64,000 bases of DNA from Hyaloscypha bicolor E (Eukaryota; Ascomycota; Leotiomycetes; Helotiales; Hyaloscyphaceae). Both the position numbers and the translations under genes were made by a program. Shown piece by piece: positions 1 through 10,776 of the stretch. The stretch lies in contig NW_020194620.1 in assembly GCF_002865645.1 (NCBI RefSeq), forward strand, positions 1,929,353 to 1,993,352. The letters run 5' to 3'. Position 1 is the first letter of the stretch; every line of letters begins with the position of its first letter. The notes beneath the pieces are model-generated. The model ran no database searches and was not told the DNA's origin. It saw only the letters and a list, made by a program, of their open reading frames with translations.

Positions 1-1191
1 CGGTACAAGTTTGGCGGGGCTCTGGCTAATTGTTTCGATAGGTTTACGATATTCCAGGACTTCCGGTTTGGAATGGAGAGAAAGTTAAAATGTCTAGGTT
101 GGTTAACGGTTTCAAGGGTCCAAAGGACAAGAAGATCAGGTTGACTTAGTTCCATAGGCACGATTAACCTATTGGCAATATAAGAATATCTCAAGAAATA
201 TATATCAAGCTTATGTAATTGATAACAGAGTCGGACTCTGGAAGGATACATTAGAGACCATATCCCCCACATGTTGGGAAGTGGAAAAAGCCGATATGTC
301 TCTAATCGTGAACAGCTTCCTCGCACCCTCCCAACCACTTCCATATAATCCCCTGGAATCCGTTTGAAGTTATTCCATGTCCTAGATCTGCGCTTGCCCC
401 TATTTCCTTGTAGTACCCAGGACCATTCTGGACCAACTTGACAGCAACACATTCATCCGGTGCGCGTCCATCGCTCTTGAAAACACCCTACTTCAGAGAG
501 GACTGATCCCCTCCATTCAATATACTGTTACAAGCAAAGAAGCCTTAAGATGCAGCATGGACACTTCCATCACTCCCAAGCAAAAATCCAAAGTTTTCCA
601 TTGCCCTGTCCAGGGGCGTAGATTGCGGTCACGGTGACAGTGAAGCGGTAGTTGCCTTCGAAGAACATAGCGTGTAGGTTTGGGTCTTTGAGATTAAAAT
701 CGAAGTATGTGCGAAGACGTGGAGAAGCTTAGAACAGCATACCGGCAAGTCCGCGGGGACAAAATCCAGGGAAAAGTTTGCGATCTCGCGTATGCGGATG
801 CCCATAGGTTCAGGATTAATTCTCCCTTTCGCTGGTTCCGTTCTAGTCTGCGGACGCGAGCAATTGCTGCTTTAACCTGAGCTGAGGGTGGACATCCGTT
901 TGGAGTTTAGAGAGTTACCACTTCTCAGGCAGTGTCTAACAGATGGCCGTCAAATCCATATTGCAACTTAAGAGAATAAGATCGGCCTTGCTAAGATCTG
1001 ACCGCCCATAGCTTGCCAGCTTTACCTCATTTGACTGACCAGAGGAGCACCGGCAACTTGACGAACTTAGGCGGCCTCAATTACTTATGTCCAGCAACAC
1101 ATCTGATAATTTAACACTTCAGGAAATAAATCAGTTGCACAGCCTTTATTTAAATGGATATTTTGAACCGATGAAGGGATAAATACTGGCA
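1..1191. other. Intergenic stretch without a supported gene
   Basis: I see no credible reading frame here on either strand. The only structured item is the 90-bp dispersed repeat at 801-890, described separately. The part nearest 1192 is the 3' flank of the CorA-like gene on the minus strand. Confidence 0.5.
801..890 (+). repeat. Dispersed 90-bp repeat, copy 1 (partner at 16696-16785)
   Basis: This 90-base block recurs at 16696-16785 in the same orientation and without gaps. I count nine mismatches, seven of them transitions. It contains a GGATTAATT stretch, a TCTGCGGACG stretch and ends in CCTGAGCTGAGGGTG. The 3' part (CTGCTGCTTTA..CCTGAGC) also appears near 12.08 and 15.80 kb, so this is one member of a small dispersed family, perhaps the end of a non-autonomous mobile element. 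Confidence 0.7.
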
Positions 1192-3210
1192 TCAAGCACC
1201 ACAACTTCCGCTTCCGCAACCTCCCCCACATCCTGCACCACCGCATCCCGTCCCGCATCCACCCCCGCATCCACCCCCGCACTGTGTATCTGGTGCCTCG
1301 AACCCACGGACAGATTCATGAGAACCGGTTTCCTCAGCTCTGACTGGACGCTCATCCCATATTGCTGAATCTCCGCGTGAGGTCCAGAAGCCTGTGATAG
1401 CATGTGCGTGGAGACTGTGTAGTTCAGTGCCTCCATTGTCGTTCCCTAGTTGCTTTTTCATTTTCTTGTTCTGCACACGAGAAACGAAGAACCAGCCAAC
1501 CATTACAGCTGCGGTCAAAATCACTGTGATGACCCAATAGAGCCATGACCACGCTGAGACAATACTTGAGTCTTCTGCTGGTTTGAAGTTGAAGAAGCTC
1601 GACCCAAGAAGCGTCTGGAATAAGTCAGTATGCGTCTAAATATCTGCTTGGAGGATCCGTTTGGACAGAAGAATCATACCGCAGTAAAAGTGCCGGGGAG
1701 GAACAGCATGGTGATAACAGTGATTATCCGCATATCAGTGCTATCTCTTCGAGTCCAAATAGCAACTTTTCTCGACTCGTCCGCTATTTTACTGGAAGCT
1801 CTAGCGATGACCAAATTCTGACGGCTCTCTTTCTGTGCAATAAGGCAGTATGTCTATCAAAACTTGTTAGTGCCATTTCATCCTCATGTTCGCACATTCC
1901 TGTCTGTGGACTATACCGTTTGTGCTAAACCTTGGATATTCTGTCTGTCTCTCTCAATATTCTGCAGTGCAGAGTGAAATGTTTGCCTCAGAAAGGCGAT
2001 CTCTTCTTGAAATGCATCTGCTCCGAGGAGACCCCAAACTGTTGACCCCGCCCCGGAAGCCTTCTGTTGCTCACCCACCATCTCCTCGATGAGATCAAGG
2101 AACCGAATCTGAGTCTTTGAAATAGATTCAGTAATAGCATACTCGTCATTCAGGAATGTAAGCTTTCTGGTGGCTGTGTCCAAATCAAGCTTCAGATCGG
2201 GTCGAAGGCCGCGATTGTCTTGAGCCTCTCGAACATTTATCTCTTTCGAGTTCGCAATGGCCAGGAGGCTAAGTCGGTTGTAAGTCAACCAACGTGCAGT
2301 CATGTGGCCCATAAAGTCTACAAAAACCATGGGTAATATCATGTAGTTGGTTGCATAGTGTAGCGAGCCCTTCAGGTAGAGAAGAAACTGCTTGTATTCA
2401 CCGGTGCGGAGTCCGATGCACAGTCCGCTGATGCATTCTGTAGCTGGATCATATACGAGACAGAGGCCGTATTGAGCGAACGAAAACGCATCAGTTCGTA
2501 GAATCAAACCAACTGATTTAACTTTCAGTCGATGCTACAAATTCGTTTCATGGCTAGTCATACCTGATCCTTCAGATTTCCCGTCGTGTTTTGGGGTGAA
2601 CCGCATTGCAAAGGGGAGATTCGAGAGTAGGACTCGAAGGAAAACCCGAGGCAACCTAAAGGCTTCGAACACTTGCTCAAAGGTATCCGATGAGACAGGT
2701 AGAGGTCTGAAAGCTTGAAAGTCCTCCCGAGGGCTAAAATGTCTATCGGCACTATGTTAGCAGTCAAGACATCTTGGATCTCAGGCCTCAAACTTACAGC
2801 AGCCGAACTCTTGTTCTTGAATTTCCATTGCCTTTTGGGGCCTATAGCAATTTGTGAGACCCTATTTAGTCTAAGATGGTTATGCTTACCTGATGGAGCC
2901 AGCTAGAGATCTCCGATTCCGAAATTTCCTTTTCCGATAGGCTCAATTTCGAGCCATCTGCCGACTCCTCTATTTCTATCGTGCGATGCCTATTTTGAGG
3001 TAGGAAATTTGACTTATCTTCGACGAATCTGTCGAAATGAAATCCATAGAGGTCGTTGGGGATAGTTCGCGTTGTTGAAGTGCTCGACGAAGGTGTAGTT
3101 TCTGAAGCACTCGAAAAAGATATAGTTACCGAAGTACTCGAAGGGGGTATAGTTACTGAAGCACTTGAAGGGGGTATAAGCGCTGCCTTTCTAATGGGAT
3201 ACCCGCCCAT
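1192..3210 (-). CDS. CorA-like membrane protein, six exons
   Basis: Exons read as 3210-2890, 2831-2798, 2751-2564, 2534-1917, 1853-1680 and 1614-1192, giving about 585 residues. The family is the fungal CorA-like group: a long soluble N-terminal region followed by two close C-terminal membrane helices. The helices are visible as FLPGTFTATLLGSSFF (about 438-453) and WLYWVITVILTAAVMVGWFF (about 466-485), with the fungal FLPGTF signature at the first. No canonical GMN loop is present, so magnesium transport cannot be assumed. The first 40 residues are Ser/Thr-rich. The C-terminus ends in an unusual Cys/Gly tail. Branch sites TGCTAAC and CACTAAC support introns 2 and 4. The third join is odd: the only in-frame solution needs a 29-nt intron (2563-2535), so the gene may be broken there. 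Function is unknown; related proteins are common in plant-associated ascomycetes. Confidence 0.72.
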
Positions 3211-3868
3211 ATTCTAAGGAGGAGGCGAAAAAACGCAGCAGAGAGTGGACGGAGGAAATCGGAGGACGGACAAACAGCTCTCTTTTGTAGAGAAAGAGAG
3301 ATTGCACAGCCTCAGCCACTGCAATTTTTCGGGTTAAAGCAGGCAAGGAGAGATACTCGAACATTGCGCCTCTTTGGTGGAGTTGGGTCTAGCTGCGCGG
3401 TGTGCATTATTGGCATGCAGGGCCCCGTGTCGCAATATTGGTTCTTTTGCCTCACATCGCCGCACCGACAGAAAATCCAAACCGCCCCATCTTTGACTCT
3501 TTTACCACGGATCGGATGTCTTTCATACTTACTACAACGATGAGCACAATGTACTCCCTATGTCTCAAAAGCGTAAACATTGGTGGAAAGGGCTGAATCA
3601 TCAAACTGCTAAATTTAGGTCTTCCAGCCTCGTGACACAGCCACCACCTTCACAATTTCAATAGCCGCATGCGCCAAAATCGTAGTGTTCAGTAACAATC
3701 GTCTCAAATTGAGATCCAGTTGGTTGGGCGTTTGATTTAAGTGCAGGCAAAGACTGTGAAGATGCAGGACCAAAAGATGTCCCAGACTATGCGGGTGGTG
3801 CGCACCTGGGAAGAGAGGCTGAATGTCGTTGAGTTTCGCGACATGGTCTTGCCATGGTACCCGGAGTC
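3211..3868. other. Intergenic stretch between CorA-like gene and transposon
   Basis: This is the 5' flank of the minus-strand CorA-like gene, followed by the target DNA of the TIR transposon. Short plus-strand frames at 3402-3596 and 3741-3956 show no recognisable motif; the second runs into the transposon end. Nothing else is supported. Confidence 0.4.
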
Positions 3869-3872
3869 CCTC

Positions 3873-4068
3873 TGTTCACGCCCGTTCGTCAATACGAGCG
3901 GTTTACCAATCGGGCGCTACGATTGGTCAATCGGCCTTCCGATTAATCAATCGTAGCTCCCATTGATCAATAGGAAATGGAATACGATTCGCAAGCCACA
4001 GTGGGTCCCGATTAATTAATAAGGGGGCCGATTGATTAATCGGCTAATATTGAGGTCTCGGGAATAGC
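3873..4068 (+). repeat. Left terminal inverted repeat
   Basis: It matches the complement of 6560-6771 almost base for base. It includes several copies of the palindromic motif CGATTRATYAATCG and a GCAAGCCACAGTGGGTCCCG block. The right copy carries one extra palindrome unit near its inner end. Confidence 0.9.
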
Positions 4069-4467
4069 AAAAGCTTTACTATACATGCCTCCTACTACGT
4101 CTAGGCGCTCCTATAGCTACCCTAGCCCTTTTTGGTACCCTCCCCTCCACTTGATCACCTGATTCTCCTCCTTCTCTAGCTCCATTCTTACGTGCTTGCT
4201 CCTTAGCTACTCTCTTCTTTGCTCTCTCAGATGCTCTTCTAGCCTTCTGAACTAATGCAATTGAACCACGATTATTCTCCTTTGCTACCGCTTTAGGGAG
4301 GGTGATTTTATCCCTCTTGTGGGTTATACCAGTAGTAGGTAAATCAGGATAAGTTAATTAGGAGGTGATTTTATTGAGGGCACTATATGGCCAGATAGTA
4401 GTAAGCTCGCCATACTTAGTAGCTAAGCGGTAGCCCTATTTTAATTAGCTTTTATTAAAAGTAAGGC

Positions 4468-6010
4468 TTATAAACTATATACCTTTGGAGTCTTTTCCAG
4501 AACTCTTACTGGAATTCTAGCCATTTCCGTACCGAATCTGTATTGCTTTGGGATCTGGAGGGTTATAATCTCTTGAATATTATATTCAAGAGCTTTGGAA
4601 TTCGCTCTCTTTACCATATTCTCCTTCTGTTTTCTTATATACTCCGCAACCCTCCTAGTTAGCTCAGATAAAATCATCTCCTCAGCTACTTCCTCCTGTT
4701 CTGCTTCCTTATCTACGAAAAAGCTATTCTCTCCATCCTCTCTATTCTTTCCATTCTCTCTATTCTCTCTATTCTCTCTATTCTCTCTATCCTTTCCATC
4801 CTTTCTAGAAGCGCTACTCTTAGTAGTACCTTCTATAGGCCCTATAGCCCCTAGGGCCATATGTATACGGCGAGCACTCTCCTTATGGTCTAGGAAATCA
4901 GTAGGTGGCTTTCGTCCAAACCAGACCTCGTATGGTATATTTCCCTTAGGAAGAGCTAGTATAGCTATGGTATTAATTACCCATGTGATTAAAGGAAGTA
5001 ACTATATCTATAATTAGATACTAGTATTCGCTCGTACGGCCCGTAGTCGTTTTTTAAAGATTTAATTAGCCACTTTAATAGAGCCCTGAGATTAAGGATA
5101 ATAAGCTTATCTATAAATAATCTTTATCCCTCTCTTCTTGTAAATCTTAATTACTTTCCCCTTAAACTCACCCCTATTATTACAGGCTAAAATGGAAATA
5201 TACCTATTATTATTTAGCTATTTAATAAGCTTGTCTGCAGCTTCGTCTATAGTCTTAGCCTTAAGCCTACGGATCTATACGAACTTGGAAAAGTGGCATT
5301 TCAATTACCAGATCTATATATATTCTCCGTCCCGATCATACTATAATAGTATTAGTAATAGTAATACTATAGTATTAATAAAATGTGAATAAAAAGGTTC
5401 GGAATTTACGAAAATTACAGGAATTGCGAAAATCGCAGGAAAAGCTTAAAAACGTATGAAATGTACGAAATGCAGGAAATACAGGAAATACAGGAATATA
5501 GGGGTAAATCATATGACTTAAGGGATACTTATATGAAAATCTATTAAATCCAGAACTATACGCTCGCCAGGATAATGAGATTAGATAGGTATAATCCCCT
5601 TAGGATTCTTCTAAGCCTTTTCCTTATTATAGTAAGTATAGCGGGCACTTATCCAAGTATAGTTATTACAGGATAGGCTATACCAAATACGTCTTATATA
5701 CTCAAATATAGTATTAAAGACTATTATATAGGTTATTAGTATAAAAATTAGTAAATTCAAGGGGTACTTACCTGTATATATTAATTTCTTATAAATAGTA
5801 GTCAAAACCTCAAAGGCATTATTATAGTAAAGGGTATACCGGGCTGGAATAATCTTATTACGGCGGGTATTATAGTATTCCTTATAATATACCTGATTAT
5901 CCTGAAGCTCGTATAATTGGGATTCGTACTTAATATTAGCCTGGTAGTGCTTCTCTACTTTTATTCTACTAGGGAGTAAAATATCAGGATTTTGTAACTA
6001 CTATCTAATA
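4468..6010 (-). pseudogene. Degraded Ginger/KRBA2-like integrase of the TIR element
   Basis: Read on the minus strand from about 6010 down to 4468, the frame gives an integrase interrupted by stops. Around 5805-5611 it reads like the zinc-binding N-terminal region. Around 5300-5240 it reads CHFSKFV then a stop then IRRLKAKTIDEAADK. Around 5190-5160 it reads ISILACNNRGEF, matching the DNGGEF segment of the catalytic core. Around 5095-5060 it reads SQGSIKVAN, where the expected catalytic Glu (QGSVE) is Lys. The last part, 4860-4468, is an open 130-residue stretch with a RENREN repeat and the C-terminal region. The stops (TGG to TAG, CAG to TAA/TAG) and the Glu-to-Lys change are all C-to-T/G-to-A, as RIP would cause. 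The element cannot move on its own. Confidence 0.7.
4752..4792. repeat. 9-bp minisatellite (TATTCTCTC)n
   Basis: About four to five copies of a 9-bp unit encode the Arg-Glu-Asn repeat in the C-terminal linker of the transposon integrase when read on the minus strand. Confidence 0.75.
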
Positions 6011-6420
6011 TCCATATGCTTCCTAGTAGTAAGAATTTTCCTACTACCGCCCTTAGTAAGCCTTTAATCCTATATAGCTTCGTCTTTAGCGGACTAATTA
6101 TTAGTAGGGTCTTTAGTAATAGGGGAGGGCAAAAACTAAGTATTAGAGAAATGTACTTCTGGTATAGTAATATTAAAATATTACTCTGCTCGGCTATAGA
6201 TATGTTAATAAGGTATATATAGGGCTAGAGATAAATAAAGGGTTAAAAGAGATATATTAGAAGTAAGGTAATTAATTAGGAGATATATAGAATTAGTAAT
6301 TATACTTGGAAAGTAGGTGCTTGTACTATAAACTATATACTATAAACTATATCTAGGTAGTAAAAAGGGAGCAGAGGCCCTATATATATCTAGAAGCTCT
6401 AGAGAAGTGTCTTTACCCCT

Positions 6421-6555
6421 ATTATATACTGAGAACTAAAGGGTTTCAGCCATTAGTCTTAAGGATATATTATTATATACTGAGAACTAAAGGGTTTCAG
6501 CCATTAGTCTTGAGGATATATTATTATATACTGAGAACTAAAGGATTTTAGCCTC
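6421..6555. repeat. 51-bp tandem repeat, about 2.6 copies
   Basis: A 51-base unit starting ATTATATACTGAGAACTAAA repeats at 6421, 6472 and 6523; the third copy is truncated. Copies differ by single transitions. It lies inside the TIR element just before the right TIR. Confidence 0.9.
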
Positions 6556-6559
6556 CTTA

Positions 6560-6771
6560 GCCCCGAAACCCCAATATTACCCGATTAATCAATCGGCCAT
6601 TCGATTGATTAATCGGCCCCCTTATTAATCAATCGGGACCCACTGTGGCTTGCGAATCGTATTCCATTTCCTATTGATTAATGGGAGCTACGATTAATTA
6701 ATCGGAAGGCCGATTGACCAATCGTAGCGCCCGATTGGTAAACCGCTCGTATTGACGAACGGGCGTGAACA
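6560..6771 (-). repeat. Right terminal inverted repeat
   Basis: This is the inverted partner of 3873-4068. It ends in CGAACGGGCGTGAACA, followed directly by the CCTC duplication. Compared with the left copy, almost all differences are transitions, and one extra CGATTNATTAATCGG-type unit is inserted near the inner edge. Confidence 0.9.
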
Positions 6772-6815
6772 CCTCACCAAAACACGCGAAGAGACACGCC
6801 TATCACCAGGACAAA

Positions 6816-7170
6816 ATGCGCGATAAATTTATTAAATCACGTTATATTAATGATGCAATTGCTGCAATTCGAAGAGGGGAGTTTAGTAATTACGCTAATA
6901 TAGCTAGAGAGTATAAGTATAATCGTGGGGCGCCATTTAAGTGAATTCGTAGTCTTTGCTAAGTCCACTAAGTCCAAGAAGGATACTAACTCTTTTTGGT
7001 ACTAATGCCTTATTACTAAGCAAGAGGAGGTGCTTATTTATTGAATTAATACTCTTACTAATTAAGGAATGCCGCTAACTAGCTCCACTATTAAAAACCA
7101 TAAAAGAAATAAGGAATAAACTAATAAGGAAAACTAGGTTAGATGGTTTATGAAGCATTATTTAATATAA
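6816..7170 (+). pseudogene. Relic of pogo/Fot1-type transposase, N-terminal part
   Basis: From the ATG at 6816 the frame reads MRDKF..YINDAIAAIRRGE, then SNYANIAREYKYNR, resembling the first helix-turn-helix of pogo/Fot1 transposases. After a stop the similarity continues in other frames: LSKQEEVLIYWI, then TNEGMPL-like and STIKNHKRNK-like segments, then RWFMKHYL, matching the CENP-B-type second DNA-binding domain (usual WxxxFxxR). Frameshifts and stops show it is dead. The catalytic DDE part is absent. It begins about 45 bp from the TIR element, so that element may have jumped into or beside it. Confidence 0.6.
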
Positions 7171-8451
7171 TGGGCACACGTAACGAGGCACGGGCGGTGA
7201 TACCCGGTCGATTGATTTTGCATGGAGGAGAGGTAGGGTCTAGAGGACTTGATTTCTAAGAAGCTACGTTTGGCAAGGTTCCTTAAATAATCGCTCGCTC
7301 CTAGGGCTTTGCTTAGAACCAAGCTAAGCCCTCACAACGGACATCAGGTGTGATGGATTGGGTTTCCTATTTGAGTCATTGCTTATACCGGATCGCACGG
7401 ATTCTACAGCAATCTGGATGTGGAATGAGCTGTTTCTGCTCCCATGATGTTTAACGTAGTGGAACGACCAGGAGTCTAGAAACGGGAATGCTGCGGCACT
7501 ATTTCCCGAAATAGAAATCCCGTAGGGGACCCCATTTTTGACAATACCCCGTGGATAACAGCTTTGGATCCTTGAATTATTTCCAGCCAAATTCCGTAGC
7601 TTCGGTCTTCGAATTTTGAGTCGCAAGCACAGAAGAGACTGTACTTGAGCATTTTCTGTACGCCTGTTCGTAATGGAGCAAAAAGAATTCAACGCCCTGT
7701 CCCCGCTCCCTCCTGCAACTACCTCCCCTCCATGGATTCTGTTATCCCGGGGTGTTTGGGAGCAACATCTCAACGGCCCATCGCCAACATGCAAGTCTGT
7801 CCTCCAGTACTGGGAACCTGGAGCGGCATCACCGACGAATGAGATGATTACACACGATTATATTGAGGTACTTCCTGCATGAACTGAAATTGGTCGTACA
7901 ATGCTAGGATCTCCAAAGATGGCTTTGCAGGCCATGTATAGGCTATGTGTTGACGCAATTCGCTCCCATTTCGAGGAAAGTCGAACGTTGCGACTCACCC
8001 AGACGGGCTCCTTGATCAGGCATCAATACTTCATCTATAAGCCACACCAAAATTATAATTTTGCTCCCAGCATAAGGATGACTAGTAGCACAAAGTCCTG
8101 AAACTTGATTGAGACTATATTTTGATGTTTTGGTTTGTGAACAATGTGTCGCTTTGAAGTGTTGGGGCCGAGTATGCTCGGGTTCGGAACCAATCACTTG
8201 GTCTCCGAAAGGTCGGCAAGCCATCGATGTATTATTTTAAACCCTAAACTCTGCTGCTTCGCATGGATTTCACTGAGATTTAGCTAGGCATTGCTTGCTT
8301 ATATTTTTTCTTGGATTTACAAAGAGATCTATTAACAAGCCACCTTCCGAAAAGCTCCGGGCATAACACATTACTTTCAAGGACGACCTTATCTTTGACT
8401 TACACCTTCCTCCTCTCCTGGGAGCATGTACTCATCCTCTTAGCTCTGGTC
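7171..8451. other. Intergenic stretch, no supported gene
   Basis: Overlapping frames on both strands occur at 7324-7882 (the longest is 156 codons, minus) and 7901-8224, but none has a recognisable domain, a splice partner or coding character. The last few hundred bases are the 3' flank of the minus-strand gene at 8452. Confidence 0.4.
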
Positions 8452-10776
8452 TCAATCAGTGAAAACGGGGTCATTCATTAGCCCCTCCACTCCTCCTGGT
8501 AGCAAGTGCCCATCCTCCTGGTTCTCGCCTCCATCATTGAGAACGAGCTCATTCCTTAGCAAGCTTCTAGCCTTGACATTATGAAGCGATTCGGGATCCT
8601 CGGATATTGGAGCAGATATGGCTACCAGGTTTGATTGCATCTCTTCCTGCTCCTCGTCGTCTGAGTAAGAGTGATCAAGAGGTTCGTAAGAATTCAGTGA
8701 AGCTTCTAGATTGTACGAGTTCTGCCTTTGACTCTCTCCAGTCGGTGTGTCTGGGCGTGGTGGATCTGGATTAGAAGCTTTAAACCCAAGATAGACAGGA
8801 GCATGGAGGTGCTCGTTGGACATTTCTCCAGCGATTGCATCAGAAATAGCCTTGCGTCTTGCTTCTAGTTCATCACCATCGTCTTCATTTCCGTCTTCCC
8901 AGCCGCTGGAGTCGTCACCAAGCTCGTGCCATTGGACCCTACTGGAAAGTTCCGAGATCTCCTTCTTCTTCTGCATATCTTCATCTCCACTGTTTATGAG
9001 GAAGATGATCTTCTCCCGGTCAGACGTCAGAAACCAAGGGAGTTCATCAAGCAGTCCAGAGGGAGCGGATTTACGAGAAGCAAATGCTCTTCCTAACCTT
9101 TCCATTGATTTCAAAATCCGAGGTCGAGCATAGAAATATTCTTGGTAGCCGGATGGCTCAATATGGGATGGAATGTGGAAGTAATTTCGGATCTGTTTAA
9201 TAGCTTGAATTCCGAGTGGGGAGAAAGGATTGATCGGTGGTGGGTCGGGAGATGAGAGGTAACGGGGACTTGGAGGCCGGCTTGGTGTTTGCTCCAAGTC
9301 TGTGGTGTCTTCAAGTTCAAAAGTGGGTTCTCCCAGAGGCAATTGAGTTGGTGTTTGCACTGATGACTTATGAAGAGAAATGGCATCTGAGTTAACTTGA
9401 GTATCTCGTAGAACAGTACTGGTGCCAGTTTCAAGCGGTCCCACATGCCCCAGGCTGCTTGTTTGTGCAGACTCGACCTTCTCTACATAGGACTGCCCAA
9501 AAGTTATGTCAATCCAAGTTCCAGGGGAATAGTTGCTTGAGATTGCGGCTGGACATGCGTGGTGATCATCAGATTCTAGTGTCTGGAGCTCTTCTTCTTC
9601 CTGTGGTGGTAGTGGTGGAAGACTTCTTGCCATTGCGGAAAAAGCAAGCCGGCGTAGCGTCTGATCCAAATTTGGTCCAAGAAATTTGAAATTCAGTGTT
9701 TTTGAGTCCAAGTTATCGAGAGAGGCGGAGCGGGGTCTTTTATGGTTTCCCACTTCAGCTCCAGGCTCTCTCTCAGGTTGAGATTTCCGTCTCGTCTCCT
9801 GAACCTCCAAGTATGCAAGGCCCAAACTTCTTATATGAGAACGTCTTTGGATATCATACGCTTGACGTTGAGGGCCTGATTGAGGTGCTTCGATACTGAC
9901 TTGATTGGTCCATTCTTGAACTTCGGTCCGGGATGTGAGACTGAGGATGCTTGATAGATTATCAAGAGTACATTCTGAGGGAGTATCGGCGGGAGAATTT
10001 CCGGGCCCAGCTTCAGGGCCGGGGGTCGCTTCCTGAACAGCATCTCGTGTATTTATGCTCTCAATGGGAGCTTTGATAGGCTCAAATGGACACTCAGTAC
10101 TCCAAGGATCCCCCGCAATACCATTTGTTCCATACCATGTGCCATCTGACAGCTTGACATCAGGTAGTCCTGATTGCCGTCGGAATGAAGGATCGGCTAG
10201 AGAGGTTTCCATCTCCTTACATTGCGAGCAAAACTTGGGTCCACTCCGGCAAGTAACTCCTTTGACACGACCAGCGTGTTCATTATGGAACTTCTCCCAG
10301 AATCCAATGACGCGATCGAGGTCTTGTTGAACCTTGAGAGCTTTTTCTCCTTGCCACTCTACAGTGTGAACGAGTTTTAGCTCTTCTTGGCCACAAAAAT
10401 TCAGCTGTGCACTTCGTAATGCTTCGATGATCGCCTTGTCATTAGGAAGGGCCAGTGCGGCAATCGTCTGATTGACTCCTTGAGCTGGTGGTGCGGCCAG
10501 TCGTCGCTTTTGTGCTGCCAGCTGCCTTGAAACATTCGCAGCCATTTGAGATTGAAGTTCCGCAGCTTCTTCAATTTGTCTTCTCTCAATATTCCGACAT
10601 CGTTCACAGAGCGAAGCAGATTGCTGATGTTTGGTTCCAGTTGGTGTTGATGACGACCACTTCTTGATTCTGGACCAGAGGTTTCGATTCTGTTGCGATG
10701 ATCGTTTGCCATCAATTATAGTAGTCTCTGTATGCCCGCAGACAAAATGAATTACTAATTTGCTGTTTTGAGACAT
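8452..10776 (-). CDS. Large uncharacterised protein with CGH and CxxC motifs
   Basis: A single uninterrupted frame of 774 codons starts at the ATG at 10776. I do not recognise the protein. The N-terminus contains FVCGHTE (about 12-18) and, about 40 residues later, CERC, so a CGH...CxxC zinc-binding site is possible. A second cysteine cluster, CRSGPKFCSQC, lies near 176-186. Residues about 58-190 look helical and Arg/Gln/Ala-rich. The rest is mostly disordered and rich in Ser, Pro, Glu and Asp, with acidic runs such as DDSSGWEDGNEDDGDE. No signal peptide or membrane helix is visible. The length, the lack of stops and the steady codon pattern make this a real gene. A nuclear or cytoplasmic scaffold is plausible, but that is a guess. 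Confidence 0.75.
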   Translation of the reverse strand: MSQNSKLVIHFVCGHTETTIIDGKRSSQQNRNLWSRIKKWSSSTPTGTKHQQSASLCERCRNIERRQIEEAAELQSQMAANVSRQLAAQKRRLAAPPAQGVNQTIAALALPNDKAIIEALRSAQLNFCGQEELKLVHTVEWQGEKALKVQQDLDRVIGFWEKFHNEHAGRVKGVTCRSGPKFCSQCKEMETSLADPSFRRQSGLPDVKLSDGTWYGTNGIAGDPWSTECPFEPIKAPIESINTRDAVQEATPGPEAGPGNSPADTPSECTLDNLSSILSLTSRTEVQEWTNQVSIEAPQSGPQRQAYDIQRRSHIRSLGLAYLEVQETRRKSQPEREPGAEVGNHKRPRSASLDNLDSKTLNFKFLGPNLDQTLRRLAFSAMARSLPPLPPQEEEELQTLESDDHHACPAAISSNYSPGTWIDITFGQSYVEKVESAQTSSLGHVGPLETGTSTVLRDTQVNSDAISLHKSSVQTPTQLPLGEPTFELEDTTDLEQTPSRPPSPRYLSSPDPPPINPFSPLGIQAIKQIRNYFHIPSHIEPSGYQEYFYARPRILKSMERLGRAFASRKSAPSGLLDELPWFLTSDREKIIFLINSGDEDMQKKKEISELSSRVQWHELGDDSSGWEDGNEDDGDELEARRKAISDAIAGEMSNEHLHAPVYLGFKASNPDPPRPDTPTGESQRQNSYNLEASLNSYEPLDHSYSDDEEQEEMQSNLVAISAPISEDPESLHNVKARSLLRNELVLNDGGENQEDGHLLPGGVEGLMNDPVFTD

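Larger units (their letters stand above)
3873..6771 (-). mobile_element. Ginger-like TIR DNA transposon, RIP-degraded
   Basis: The element is bounded by near-identical inverted repeats of about 200 bp that begin TGTTCACGCCCGTTCG and end with its complement. It is flanked by the 4-bp direct repeat CCTC at 3869-3872 and 6772-6775, which fits a target-site duplication. TG...CA ends, long TIRs and a 4-bp duplication are typical of Ginger-type transposons, whose integrase is related to that of Gypsy retrotransposons. The interior is very AT-rich, and the minus strand carries an integrase-like frame full of stops. Differences between the two TIRs are mainly C/T and G/A, matching RIP. The interior also carries a 51-bp tandem repeat and a 9-bp minisatellite. 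The TIR structure is certain; the superfamily name is an inference from end sequence, duplication length and integrase motifs. Confidence 0.85.

Noticed and set aside
2620..2680. tRNA-like sequence with a TTCGA loop
   Set aside because: It lies in a coding exon of the CorA-like gene and lacks a cloverleaf.
7324..7882. 156-codon minus frame with overlapping plus frames
   Set aside because: No domain, no splice partner and no coding bias; frames are open on both strands as in chance GC-balanced DNA.
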